A stretch of DNA of 64,000 nucleotides from Gloeophyllum trabeum ATCC 11539 (lineage: Eukaryota > Basidiomycota > Agaricomycetes > Gloeophyllales > Gloeophyllaceae). Of this stretch, positions 35,269 through 47,070 are shown piece after piece. The notes beneath the pieces were generated by a model that was not told the origin of the DNA, ran no database searches, and was given only the letters and a program-made list of their open reading frames with translations. Location: contig NW_006920420.1 in NCBI RefSeq assembly GCF_000344685.1, forward strand, positions 1,375,034 to 1,439,033, read 5' to 3'. Made by a program: the position numbers and the translations under genes. Positions within the stretch are counted from its first letter, which is position 1; the number at the start of each line of letters is the position of its first letter.

Positions 35269-37104
35269 ATGTCCATCTCCGACAAACCCCTGCGCATCGA
35301 CGTCTTCCCCTCCGCTCCTATAGCAGACGTATCGCCGTTGATCTTCTCCGGATTCATCGAGCATTTAGGGCGGTGTATCTATGGCGGGATTCTCCCTTCA
35401 ACTCGGACGACATTTCCCTATACCCCGCGGAACCCATGCCCGCAGGACCAGTTCGTCGAAACACCAAAAGAGCTGTTGACCGCGGAGGGTTTCCGGAAAG
35501 ATGTACTTGAGGTGATCCGGGACGAGCTGAAGGTCCCGATGATGCGCTGGCCGGGAGGCAACTACGTCAGTTCGTATCATTGGGAGGATGGTGTCGGTCC
35601 GAAAGAGCAACGGAAGCGGAGGCCGGAGCTGGCTTGGGGATTTGAGGAGAGCAACGAGTTTGGGACTGATGAGTAAGAGGCAGTCGTGGAATTTGGTCCA
35701 GACTCTGACAAGCTTGCTTCAGGTTTATCGCGTGGTGCAGGCAAGCGAGATGCGAGCCGTACATCTGCCTCAACATGGGGACTGGGACCCTTGCCGAGGC
35801 GTTACACTGGGTCGAGTACTGTAATGGTACCGGAGACACGTCAGTTGCGCGTTAGCATATTCGGCATCATCACTCACGAGTCCGCTCAGCTACTACGCCA
35901 ACTTGCGGAGGAGAAATGCAGGCCGCGACGAACCTCACAACGTCAAGTACTGGGGACTGGGCAACGAAGTGTGGGGACCCTGGCAAGTCGGCCAGCAGAC
36001 AGCCCCAGACTACGCCGAGAAGGCGCGTCGATGGGCCCACGCGATTAAGTTAATAGACCCTTCGGTGAAGCTCGTCGCGTGCGGGGAGACTGGCCTTGAT
36101 CAGTGGGACTCCACGGTGCTCGATGTGCTGGTGGACAAGGTCGACTTGCATAGGTAAGTCGAAACGGGGCAACATGGAACAGGGGAACTTAACAGTTGGC
36201 TGCAGCATCCATTTATACACCGGGTTCGGACCCCGCGATCGGTCACAACAAGAGAAAGAGTATGGGCGGTCTGTGTATGGACCCGATGCGGCCGAATATT
36301 CCCTCGAAATCGCCCGTGGACTGATCAATAAAGCGGTGCGCCCGCTTTACTTCCCTCCTATCCCTGCCTTAGCTGAGGAGCACACCGCGGACAGAGAGTA
36401 GCCAAGCAAATCCAAAAGCCCATCAAAATCGCGTTTGACGAATGGGGCGTCTGGGACGAGACGGTGGGCACCGCCGAGAACGGGCTTGAGCAGTTCTACA
36501 ACTTCGCAGACGCCCTCGCCATGGCGAGCTGGCTGAACGTATTCGTCCGACAATCCGACCTGGTCGACATCGCCTGCCTCGCCCAGAGTGTGAACGTAAT
36601 TTCCCCTCTAATAACGAGGTGCGTCGTAGAGAGCGTCCTCTCTGACTGGTGGGCTGATGAGATACTAGCCCGACCGGGGTCCTAAAGCAGACGCTATACT
36701 ACCCCCTCTACCTCTTCTCGAACTACATGCGGGGTGGTACCGCGGTGAAAGTGCAGATTGACTCACCGGTGTTCACGGGCGAGACCTTGCCAGCGTGGAT
36801 ATCGTCCATCAAGGGCCCTCCGAGACACCTTGACGTGTCGGCGGTCTTGCACGGGGGCACGTCACTCCGAATCGCGGTGGTCAACAGGAGTGAAGGCCAG
36901 AGCTACACGGTGCCACTACGTATTGCATTTGCGGTTCCACCGGAAGGCAAGGAGGTGGAGGTGCACGAGCTGTGGCATCCGGACGTGAAGGTGAGGAATG
37001 GCTGGGGCAAGGATGAAGTCACGGTTAGATCGAGCAAGAGCAGCTGGAAGTCGGAGTGGACATTCAAGGAACATTCGTTTACATTGCTTGTATTGGACAT
37101 TTGA
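35269..37104 (+). CDS. GH51 alpha-L-arabinofuranosidase, intracellular type
   Basis: Six exons (35269-35672, 35723-35839, 35890-36153, 36206-36335, 36395-36618, 36669-37104) join in phase to 524 residues. The enzyme releases terminal alpha-L-arabinofuranose from arabinan or arabinoxylan oligomers. Family motifs are clear: SGFIEHLGRCIYGG, MRWPGGNYVSSYHWEDGVGP, EPYICLNMGTGT, YWGLGNEVWGPWQ with the acid/base Glu (about 200), IHLYTGFG and IAFDEWGVW with the nucleophile Glu (about 321), then the C-terminal beta domain. No signal peptide is present (MSISDKPLRIDVFP), and the length matches the intracellular group. The substrate would therefore have to be imported, which fits the divergent sugar transporter at 32435-34691. 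Confidence 0.95.
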
Positions 37105-38122
37105 TACGTGCTGCAGCAAAGGATGTAGAACATCATGGACGTGGTATCTGCAGTTTCACGTATATCCGCAAGCTTAAGGAAGACTTAAGGTACTGTACAT
37201 GTAGACGGTAGAGATTTTTGTAACTCCGCGAGCCGGCTGCGTGTGACGTTGTCTGAATCACACGGTTCAGGATATCGACCACTGTATACTCCTTGAAGTC
37301 GACGATTCGAAGCACACTAGTATGCCTTCAATATCTTATACTTACGCGCACACCCTATGCGATGGATATCGGTCAGAATTTTCCAGTCAGAATGATGACG
37401 CCTTGCACCGATGTGAGCACACCCAAATCTTTGCGAGGAGACTAGGTCGACGGACGTTTTGTCAGTTTGAAAGAACTTAGACTCTTAGCAGTCTCTTGCT
37501 CAGTATAGTTTACTGTCTAGCTTCACTAGTGGATAGAGGGCGAAAGCTTACAGACAGGCGAACATGTCATATCACGTCCGTGTGACATCGCACGTCTCTG
37601 AAACCGCTGCCCACTGGCAGTGCCGGTAGTGCATGTTCCTTCAGTGCGTAGCATCACAAATCTCTCATTGTCAATGACTATTTAATGTTTCAAATCCAAA
37701 ATTGATAAAGAGGATGTCGGGCATCCATGCAACAATTTGTCAAAGGGGCGTCAAAAGGAATGGCCCGGATAAGGACAGGACGCTTGCAAGGGTAAGGCTT
37801 TATGACGAGAAGAATGAAGAGCGATCGTCCTCGGCGTTGACTGATGGATACTGATGGTGCACCAGCGCCGACAGCTTGAATGATCATGAACCGTTCTCTT
37901 GATTTATGATTTGAAGGTCTTCATAAAGCATGTGGGAAGATAATCGCCGAAAGGTGAGTGGGCACATAAGAATTTATGGCACAGAACGCCATTCGACATG
38001 GAGAGGAGACACAGGACAGGTATGTTGTTAGAAGGAACGGGAAAACATGCATAGACTGATGGCACAAGACCGCCACACGAACTCACCTGGTATATGTAGC
38101 ATCGCGCCTGGCAGTTCAACGT
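37105..38122. other. intergenic, no gene seen
   Basis: Only short random frames. It separates the convergent 3' ends of the GH51 gene and the DHA2 transporter. Confidence 0.6.
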
Positions 38123-39921
38123 TCAGCCGTGGAGGTTCCGCCCCTTGACGCTCCTCCACTCCATAGTGAGCGCAGGGACGATCGCGAAGCACGCCCACGC
38201 GACGGCGACATAGAACGCCACGATGATGGCATCGTTGTACACCGCGAGCACGTCCCCCAGCTTTTCCGCGGGCACGACGTCCCGCAGGTTCGTCGCGCCC
38301 GAGTTGATCACAACGGCGGGGTCGAGCCCGGCGACGCGCTGCAGCCCTGAGGCAAGCCGGTTGGTGAATATGTTCTCGGCGACGGAGAGGAAGATTGCGC
38401 CGCCCAGCGACTGCGCGAAGGGCATGAGCGACACGCCCACCGAGACGTCTTGCGGCGCGAGCGTCGTCTGGGCGGCCATTCCTGGCTGCTGCATGCCCAT
38501 GCCCAATCCGAACCCAAAGATCACCTGGTATCCGATCCACGAGGGGTGCGCGGTGCGTGGCGTGAACGTCGTCATGAGGCCTGTGCCAATGGACAATAGC
38601 ACCGCGCAGGCGATCATGAGCGGGGTGTAGTACCCGACCTTCGCGGTGAAGACGCCGGCGAGGATGCTCGCGACGACTAGGCTGAGGATGAACGGCAAGA
38701 GCATGATGCCCGACGCGAGCGTGCTCGCGCCTTTGATTGCCTGGAACCATATCGGCAGGAAGTATAGGCACACTAGCATCGCACTGCCTATGCACATAGA
38801 GAACACGAATCCCGACAGGATGCTGCGCTGTGCGAAGACGTGCGGTGCGACGGTCGCGTTCTCCTTCTGCCGCACCTGAATCACGACGAACGCTGAGAGA
38901 AGAACCGCAAACACCACCAGGAGCGCGACGACGCGCCCGCTGCCCCACGCGTAGGTCGTGCCGCCCCACTGCAGAGCCAGCAGGAGGCAGATCATGGACG
39001 GGAGGAAGACGAGGGTGCCCAGGGGGTCCAGGCGTTTCGTTTTCTCCATCGGGCTGGCGGGCGCGCGTGGCGCGGGCGGGAGGTGCAGAATCAAGGCGAT
39101 GACGACGATGGACACGGCGCCGATGGGGAGGTTGATGTAGAAGCACCAGCGCCAGCTGACGTCCTTCGTGAACGCGCCGCCGAGGAGCGGGCCGATGACG
39201 GAGGACAGGCCGAAGATGGCGCCCAGCGCGCCCTGGTACACGGACCGCTTGTCGAGGGGCACCAGGGGGACCATGATGACAATCGCGCCGGAGAAGATGC
39301 CTGCGGACCCTAGTCCCGCGATCGCGCGCCCGACGATGAGGGCTGTAGAGGTGGGTGCCGCACCGCAGACGGCGGAGCCGATCTCGAAGAGAATGATGGT
39401 CGTGAGGAACACCCATTTAATGGGGTAGAAGGTGTAGAAGCGGCCGATGAGGAGTTGGCTAGCGCAGCTGGCGATCAGGTAGGCGCTGCCGTACCAACCC
39501 ACGTCGTTGAGGGAATTGAATTCATCGGTGATTTTGGGGACTGCAGTAGCTATGATAGTGCGATCCTGACAAGGTATGATACATTGACATGAGTATACAT
39601 GCGTATATAATACATGATTTGATGGCAGATACATGGCATGAAGGAGACATGGAAGGAGATACGTACAAGGGCTACTAGAAACATCGCGAGGTATAGAGCG
39701 ATCATGACAATGGCAACAGTCCTAGGAGGGGGGTAGGTCGTCTGAGGAGGTGCAGAAACTTGACCTTTGTCCTGCACATCCTCAGAGAGACGGGGTTCTC
39801 CATCGGCAGGAGGGTAATTCCCTCTGTCGACTGTGGACGGTGCCACTCTGCTACCCGCTGCAACGTCCCGAGACGTTGCGGGGAATTCAGACAAAGAAAT
39901 ATTGTCAGAAGGCTGCTTCAT
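38123..39921 (-). CDS. MFS drug:H+ antiporter, DHA2 (14-helix) type
   Basis: Two exons, 39921-39667 and 39565-38123, join in phase to 565 residues. The start is the first true ATG (MKQPSDNIS). A hydrophilic N-terminus of about 70 residues precedes helix 1 (VAIVMIALYLAMFLVAL). The family signatures are D-R-T-I-I-A-T-A-V-P at the end of helix 1, DVGWYGSAYLI, GRAIAGLGSAGIFSG (motif B), GAIFGLSSVIGPLLGGAF (antiporter motif C) and SWRWCFYINLPIG. About fourteen helices can be counted, as in the DHA2 family. These proteins export drugs, toxins or secondary metabolites at the plasma membrane. There is no metabolite gene next to it, so the natural substrate is open. Confidence 0.93.
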
Positions 39922-40080
39922 AGGGAACAAAGGCGAAGGAAGCGGAGGGGGATGCGGATGCAGTGAAGAGGCTGCAATCCAGTCTCTTTATACCAGTCCA
40001 TCGAGTCATCCGACCATTTGTGTCGGTGCCGTCGACGTACGCAGCCCGACCGGCCGCAGCAGGAACCAAGGGGCGACGCG

Positions 40081-40413
40081 CGGGGAAATCCGAGAATCAA
40101 CTGGCGTCGACGGGTCTCGTTGGCTGTCACGGAGTCCTGCTCTCTCATTGGATGATGAGTCGCTGAGGATGTCTACCAGCGCACGCCAATAACAATATCA
40201 GAGGGTTTGTGACATTGTAAATCAACACAACAGGGTGACATAGCATTACTAGTGCTAATTCTAAATTTCCTTAATGTTGTCGAAGGTCTATGGCCGTACT
40301 TCAAGCTGCAAGCATCCGGCGAGCAGCCAATTACAGCCTGAGCTGCTTATCCCAGTAGGACCCCGTGACCGCCAACGAGACCCGTCGACGCCAGTCGATT
40401 CTCGGATTTCCCG
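40081..40413. repeat. inverted repeat, 60-bp arms, MITE- or foldback-like
   Basis: The arm at 40081-40140 (CGGGGAAATCCGAGAATCAA...) recurs as its reverse complement at 40354-40413, with about five mismatches in 60 bases. About 210 bp separate the arms. Outer ends are GC-rich and weakly complementary beyond the arms. The whole 333-bp unit could be a non-autonomous transposon or a local inverted duplication. It lies about 160 bp upstream of the DHA2 start codon. No transposase is encoded. Confidence 0.75.
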
Positions 40414-40872
40414 GCGCCCTGGGACTGAAGTTAGCAGAAACACATCCGGAGGGAGATGGACATCAGCATCTGAACTACATATCATGCTAGTTATATTCGG
40501 ATGACAGATTATTCGACAACATACGACCAGCAACAGGAAGCAGGGTGACACATACAATAGCAAGAAACGTCCGAGGACTATCACCCGGTTAACTCGGTGG
40601 TCAGTGGGGGTATAGCATAAGGAGGGAAATAGTATAATATGATATCGGGGGTTGAAAGCGGGTAAAGGAAAGTCTCTTGATGCACAGTTCGAATGACCAT
40701 GGGGCTCTGCTATGGACGCGAATAACCCGGGGTGGTAACGTATACGCAGCACTGAGAAGACCTAGAAAAGAAAGCAAGAAACACAGTTGAAAAGACATAC
40801 GGCAGCAATCCCGCAAGGATGTGCAGCCACAGCAATTTCTAGTAGACCCACGTCAGCTCTGGACGTGGACGT

Positions 40873-43800
40873 CTACTCTTCCTCCTCTTCTTCCAGAACA
40901 TTATGCAAAGGCGCGCCGTGGACGTAACGAGGTGGTGTCAGGTTGCCCGTGCCTTCCACATTAAGACGAGGGGGTGTGAGTATCGGATCGTTGGGTATAC
41001 CGGCGTTGGGTGGCACAGCGGGCAGAGCAGCTTGCTCCTTGTTCAATTTTGCGATTGCTCCTCGCACCACCGACGGATGCCCTGACTGCTGTTCGGGACT
41101 GGAGGCCGAGGATCGTTCTCGCTCCCTATACATCTCGATAAGAGCCGCTGTCTTGCTCTTATTGGTGTCAGCAGCCGGCGGTACAACCATGGTCTCGACA
41201 TGGGACGGGATGTCAGACCCTGCATCGTCGTCGTACTCCTCGACCTCGTTGTCGGGTATAACTTCAGGACTTGGTTCGTACTCCGAGGTTTCGATGGAGT
41301 AGTTCGACGACGGCGAGATGTGGGCATGGCGGTCACCATAGCCCATACCGTCGTAGGCATCGTCACCGTCCGCATAACTGTCAGTGCCTTGGGAATACCG
41401 TCCCATATTGCCACCCTCCGATGTTATCTGACTGAGAGGCCTTCTTTCTGGGTGGAGATCAAAGTAGCCCAGACGCTTCATGGGAACAGGGGGGGCATCT
41501 TCTTCCTGATCTTCCCCTGGGAAAGGCTCCCCGTGGTTCTCCGGCTCAGCAGACATCGAGACCGGCTCCATACCCTCGTCGTCTTCGTCGTCATCCGAGA
41601 ATACCTTGCCCCTCACCGAGGCTAATGCCAACGCAACCTGTTCGCTCGCAAGCTCGGGATCAGACCTGCCCGCTCTGAGACTGCGTGGGCCTGTGCGCAT
41701 CTCCGCTGCCTGATCACCCAGCCGTCTGCTCGAGCTAGTGATTAAAATGTCCACCCAAGCGTCGTCTTTCGACCGCCTGCGTTCTTCTTTGGCCCGACGA
41801 CCAGACGTCATACTGTTCAGCTCGTCATCACTAACGGCAAATAAGCGGGTCTCAAAATCCACCGGTTTGGCCTCGGCCGGCACGAGCCCAGATTTCTTGG
41901 TGCTCGCAGGCCCACCCACTGGTAAACCACCAGGAAGTCGGAAACGGGAGCTCTTCTTCGTCGGTGTTATGGGTAATTCTCTGCCATCCTCAGTAAGACG
42001 TTTGGGTTCAGGCTCAGTTGCAGATCTGACGGGCGCTAGCTTGGGATTGGCTTGGTGATTAGGAAAATCAACATGGCCACCAGCCGACGTAGGCCTCGCA
42101 GGGTTTGGCGCGGCAGAATTCCTGACAGTACCATCCAAGGTCACGATCTTGGCGAGACTGCCATTGCCACGGAGTAAGCCTTCGAACTCGACTTCGCGAA
42201 CGGTAGGACTCTTCGGTACGTGTCCAATAACATATGGTCGACCATTCAGGGTCGCAGCTGGTTTCCACTGCTTGGACTTCGATACCGGAGAGAAAAGAGA
42301 TGGAAGACGACGTCGGCCACTTGAACCCAGCTGCTTTCGATACTCCCATGGAACAAACTCTTCGAACAGAAGGAGTGTGGTGGAGGTGCGAGGATCGCCA
42401 GTGCCAGACACGGTATTTGTCCTAGAGACAGGCAGTGATTTGAACTCAACCTATGGATAAGCGAAGGCAAAATGCGTTGAACGCGTCTAGCCATCGGATC
42501 ATACACGACGTCAGACTCACCAATGCCCAGTTACACTCTCGATCATGCTCCTCCAGCCTTTCATTATCCATCCACCCTCCACCGTAGATGAGATCGCAAA
42601 ACACGTCCAGAAACGCCTCCTCGATCACCTCTTCCGGGCCCATTACCGGCTCAGTGTCCCACCCGAACGGCGGTAGGGCCTTCTGCGTCTTCTTGAGTTT
42701 CCGGTGGATCTCGGCAGAGTGACTGGGCCACGAGTTAATCGTGTGTGTCACAGGTACGCTGAACTGTAGAGTCGTAGACAAAGGGGTATCATTGCGCGAG
42801 AAACCCGCAGTCGAGAAATCTTGCCACGTCAGAGTAGCCCGTTTGGCTGCGCGAGCCTAGTGGCAGAAGGCGTTCATATTGATAAGAAGTGAATGACCAA
42901 AGGGGAGATCGATCAACTTACTGCTCGTGCTCCCTCAGTGAGATCAAACTCGAGCTTCTTGTTGCTGCCAACTGAGTCAGCGAAACCCATTGTCTCGAAT
43001 TCGCCCCATTTCAGGTCAGTTAGACTTCTGACTTCACCCTTCTTTACCTCCAGGAAATTCTCATCGTCAACCAGGGTCGAGCTTGTGGACGATACAGTAG
43101 AAGATGTACTGGGAGAGCTACTCATAGAAGATGCACCGGGTCCCGTGTGAGGATGAAAACCTGGCGGCATGTCCATCCGTTTCTTGTACCCATCTGAATA
43201 GCGCGGCGGCAGCTTGAGAGTCGGGGGAGCTATCCTCTGCCACTCCTTTGAAGTTGCCAGGGCATTTTCCCCTTGAGCGGGGATTCCACGTGGCCTTGTA
43301 GCCCAACTTGCACCCGTCTTGACGAGGTCGGGTGAGTACATCCTCACGTTCCTGCGCACGCTCACGACACGCATGGTCCGTGCACCTCGGCGAGGTTGAG
43401 GTGTCTCATCCCTACTCCTGGCGGTTTGGATAGAGGGCAGCATGGACGGATATCCTCGAATCCAGTCCTTGAGACGGGTTGGAAGCCCCATTGATGCCGC
43501 GCTGCCGCCCGCCTGGGTGGTGTTCCAGTCTTGCCAACGGATGAAGGAGAGCATCAAGTGCTCCATGGCGTTGACGGCGCGCAGATAGTGGACGTATGTG
43601 TGATGAAATGCGAGTGCTGCTGGCCCCAGTCCAAAAAATAACGGACCAAAAAGCGGGGAAAGCGTCGGTGGGGTATGGCCTGAGCTCGAAGAATGTGCAG
43701 TAAAACGAGAAAGGAGAGTGAGGAGATCAGTGATTAAGGAGCCCAAGACGGGCGTCAGCTGGCTGAGGAAGGCTTCGAAGTGCGCAGGAGGGTAGTTCAA

Positions 43801-44568
43801 GCCTACGTTCAGTTAGTTCATTCCTCATCCTCACAGTCGACAGGTCTCGTGGCACGTACTGGCTTCAGCGTCTCGCCATTCAGCATAGTACTCATAAGCC
43901 ACCAGTCCGCGCACCTCCTGGCCTCCGTGGATGCGCACGAGCCTTGCCAGGCCCCAGCGAAGCGTCATGCCGAGCTCGTTCGGACCAGCGAATCGGACCT
44001 CGTCGCGCCATTGACGCTCAGCGTCAGCGCTCTTCGTGTTGGCGCAAGTGCGCAGGAACGCGCGGATGAGGCTTTTGATCGAGTTGAAGGAAATATCAAG
44101 CGCGAGCGCCGAGAAGATGAAGGGTGTTGTGAGGCCTCTCGTGCCCAGCTCGGCGGAGACCACGTCGACGAGCCGTGCCACCTGCTCGAGCCCCAGCACA
44201 ACATGCCGCTGATAAGATAGGTAGCCGTAGTCGTGCTCCTTCGGATGCTCCTCTCCTGGCGCTGTCTCCAACCGGGGCGGGTCGAGCTCAAGCGCTAGAA
44301 AGCTGCCGTCGGGGATGCTAGAGAGCGACTCGTCGAGTTCGACCGAGTTGCGCTGCGCTGTAGAGCTCAGCGTCCGCAACCGGAAGCGGTCCTTGTCGCC
44401 ACCTTTCTTCTTGGTACTCTTCCCCCCCGCAGCGACGGTGTTGATGCCACGGCCGACAACGGCCTCCCTACTACTGACCCTACCAAATTCATCGTACCCA
44501 GCACCCCCGGCGTTCGCACTCTTTGTCGGCGTCGATGCAGTCCTTGAACGAGAGAATAAACTGGGCAT
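40873..44568 (-). CDS. Msb1/Mug8-domain protein (cell polarity / Rho signalling)
   Basis: Four exons (44568-43860, 43802-42922, 42856-42521, 42450-40873) join in phase to 1167 residues. The N-terminal half is the fungal Msb1/Mug8 domain: DEFGRVSSR near the start, YGYLSYQRHVVLGLEQVARL, LGTRGLTTPFIFSALAL, RFTAHSSSSGHTPPTLSP and LFFGLGPAALAFHHTYVHY. This region is thought to be RhoGAP-like without proven activity. The C-terminal half (from about residue 640) starts with a folded-looking segment (LLLFEEFVPWEYRKQLG) and becomes disordered and acidic, ending in a Glu run. Yeast Msb1 acts with Cdc42 and Rho1 in bud formation, so a role at the hyphal tip is likely. No frameshift is seen. Confidence 0.8.
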
Positions 44569-45059
44569 CTAGACGAAACAGAGAAGATATTGCGAGCGCC
44601 GAGATGGCTGCTGCCCTAGGAGTACAAGGAGAAAAACGGCAATTTCCGTTGCAATCAGGGACGAAAGTAATCAACAATAAATAATTTTTTATTATTGTGC
44701 TCAAGCCGCCGGCTGTGTATTCCTTTCCAGTGTATCGAATCTTCAATGCTCCTTCCCGCTACTTATAACATCAACACATCCCGGTTCAGACCGCTATGCT
44801 GGAATATTAGGCAGGCCAGAATGGTATGCGGTGGTTGCCAGCATAAATGCAACTGTCAGCGGAACCGGGAATGGAAGCAGATAGAGTTCAAGAAAGATGG
44901 CAACTGACAGAAGTCACAAGGCATTGAGGGAAATGAGGCAAACACGAGTCCATCATTAGCACAACGCAACGTCAGTACAGATAGTACGAATACAGAGGAA
45001 GTCAGAAAACATATGACGCTACAGCTTTCATAGAAACAAACATGGCGAAAGGTGGGCGC

Positions 45060-45677
45060 CTAGACCTGCTCTTTGACATCCCTGCCTGGAGGCGGACCTT
45101 GAGGCGGAGCATAAGGACCAGGAGTATAGCCACCGGGATACTGCGGGGGAGGGACGGAAGGCTGAAGAAGACAATAATCAGAACACCATGGAGACCCAGG
45201 AGCTGGACATGTCACTCACAGGAGCGAACCCAGCCGACGGGTCATACGCGCCATTGTTATGGGCTGGAGGGGGATACTGAGGTCCTCCAGGAGGCGGGTA
45301 CCCACCGTAAGCTCCATAGTTTGACGCTTGGTACGGAGGAGCTTGGGGCCCGTTGACATACGCCATGTTCGCTCGTTGCGCCCGCCGCCTGCGGCCGAAC
45401 TCTAGCAGACCAAGGAAAACAAGAAAAGCGACAGCTGAACCAGGTATGAGATATGGTTCGAAGACACGAAGAGAGATCAGACACACCTATGATGACTCCG
45501 ATCGCGACACGAACGCCCGGTGAATACGCAGAGCAGCGCTCAAATCCATTGCTGTCAGGAGTGAACGCAATCAGTCACATTGACAGCTACCCATAGCGGT
45601 CGTGAATAAACTCACTCGTCTCGATAGCAATATTCAGCCCTCACTGAGGGTAGAGCGGCCAAGGCGACAAGCGCCAT
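45060..45677 (-). CDS. small single-span membrane protein with Pro/Tyr/Gly-rich tail, RCR-like
   Basis: Four exons (45677-45616, 45551-45487, 45434-45220, 45161-45060) join in phase to 147 residues. A signal-like N-terminus (MALVALAALPSVRA) is followed by EYCYRD, GFERCSAYSPGV, a membrane span (AIGVIIAVAFLVFLGLLEF) and a basic stop-transfer RRRRAQR. The rest is a cytosolic tail rich in PPPGGPQYPPP-type repeats with YxxPP-like motifs. This layout resembles fungal RCR and related type I proteins that bind WW-domain ubiquitin ligases through PY motifs. The assignment rests on layout, not on a family signature. Confidence 0.7.
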
Positions 45678-47070
45678 CGCATTGAGCTTAGTGTGTGTAC
45701 CTGGGACAAGATATGCATATCAGCAACACGTCAGAACAAAGTGCCCGTAAAAGTCGACGTGCCAGTCATGATTATAGAGGAGTATAGAGAGGATAGTGGT
45801 TGTTAAAGTGAAACCTTTGTCGTTGCGCTGCACAGCAGCAAGTGCCTGGCCAAGCAGTGGAGGGCCGAGTCTCATTAGGTCATCTTCCCCAGCGTGGCTG
45901 TACGGACCCGCGGCAAGCCCGGAATGGGCCGGCAATCGGCTATCGTGGTCCCGGTTGGTACTGTAGTCTGCCAGGCAGGCTACCACAGGCCACACACAAC
46001 CTGGAGATTGCTGACAGGAGTGCTTATCACAGGTGTATTGCTGACAGGCTAATATGATGATGTAGTAAATCTCAAGGATCAGCATATATTCTGTCTGTCT
46101 TCAAAGCTGGCAGCAGCGTACCAGCACTGTCACATGTAAGACCAAGGCTCGGAAAGTGTCTTTTGATGCTCAGGAACCTAGAGGCCACTTCAGCTCAGTG
46201 CCATCCCCTACGGGTAACTGATTGAATTTTGCAGCAAATGGATCTTTGTCATCTTGAAGCTAGACAATGACAAGCCGATTTACTATGTATCAGTTCTTCA
46301 AACATTGGCAACAGATTCACCAAGAGCTATATTCATACTGCTGTTTGAATTGGTGTGTGGCCATCAGCCTGATTGTATAAATCTCCCACTATTGATATAT
46401 TAGCTGAAACCATCACCTACACAAGGTCTTTATACATTGAGGAGATGGACTAAGAGCCATTAGTGACCTCTGTGTGTGTTGTGGACAAACACATTCTGAC
46501 CCTCGTGCAAACATACACATCACACATCTGTTCCTCATATAATCCCTTACCGCCCCCCGTGCACACCCTTGCCTGTTGCATGACTGTTTTGTGTCTCCTC
46601 CCATATGTTTATATCCAATATCGCCAAACACTAGTACTTGATCTCTACTCCTTGTAGACACCGGCTCTGCGCCAAGTCTTACGTGTTAAGCATGAGGAGC
46701 TTGCAACCATGTATGAGTAGGCATCAGCAGTGCAGACCATCGGTCGATATCTTGGCAGCCTGTAATAGTAAGAATGGAGAAACCCTCATGCTGTTCTTGA
46801 ATGAGATGTATAGGTCTCGCCGAGTGGACAAAGAACATACGGTTACCCCTTCCCGATATTCGGCGCTTCGCTTCCGCTCCCACACCGTGGATCTGACAAG
46901 ATGCGGAAGAAAGGCAGCGGGCAAGCAAATCGGATGTCAGACACCGAGCACGTGCTAAGGGAATCATTTGACATGCACGGGAGACAGGATGAATGGCCAC
47001 CGGCTAGAGAGTACGATACTGCTCCGCTAAACGAGCATCCAGACTGAGCGCCCTTGGTAATAAGAGAGGA
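45678..47070. other. intergenic with a CpG-poor stretch at about 46080-46460
   Basis: No coding frame can be supported. The stretch from about 46080 to 46460 is AT-rich and poor in CpG, like the block at 21.2-24.1 kb, and may be another old repeat. No LTR ends or coding remnant could be defined. Confidence 0.4.

Noticed and set aside
38028..39416. 462-codon open frame on the minus strand in another phase of the DHA2 gene
   Set aside because: Arg/Pro/His-rich shadow; the neighbouring phase encodes the transporter with all its motifs.
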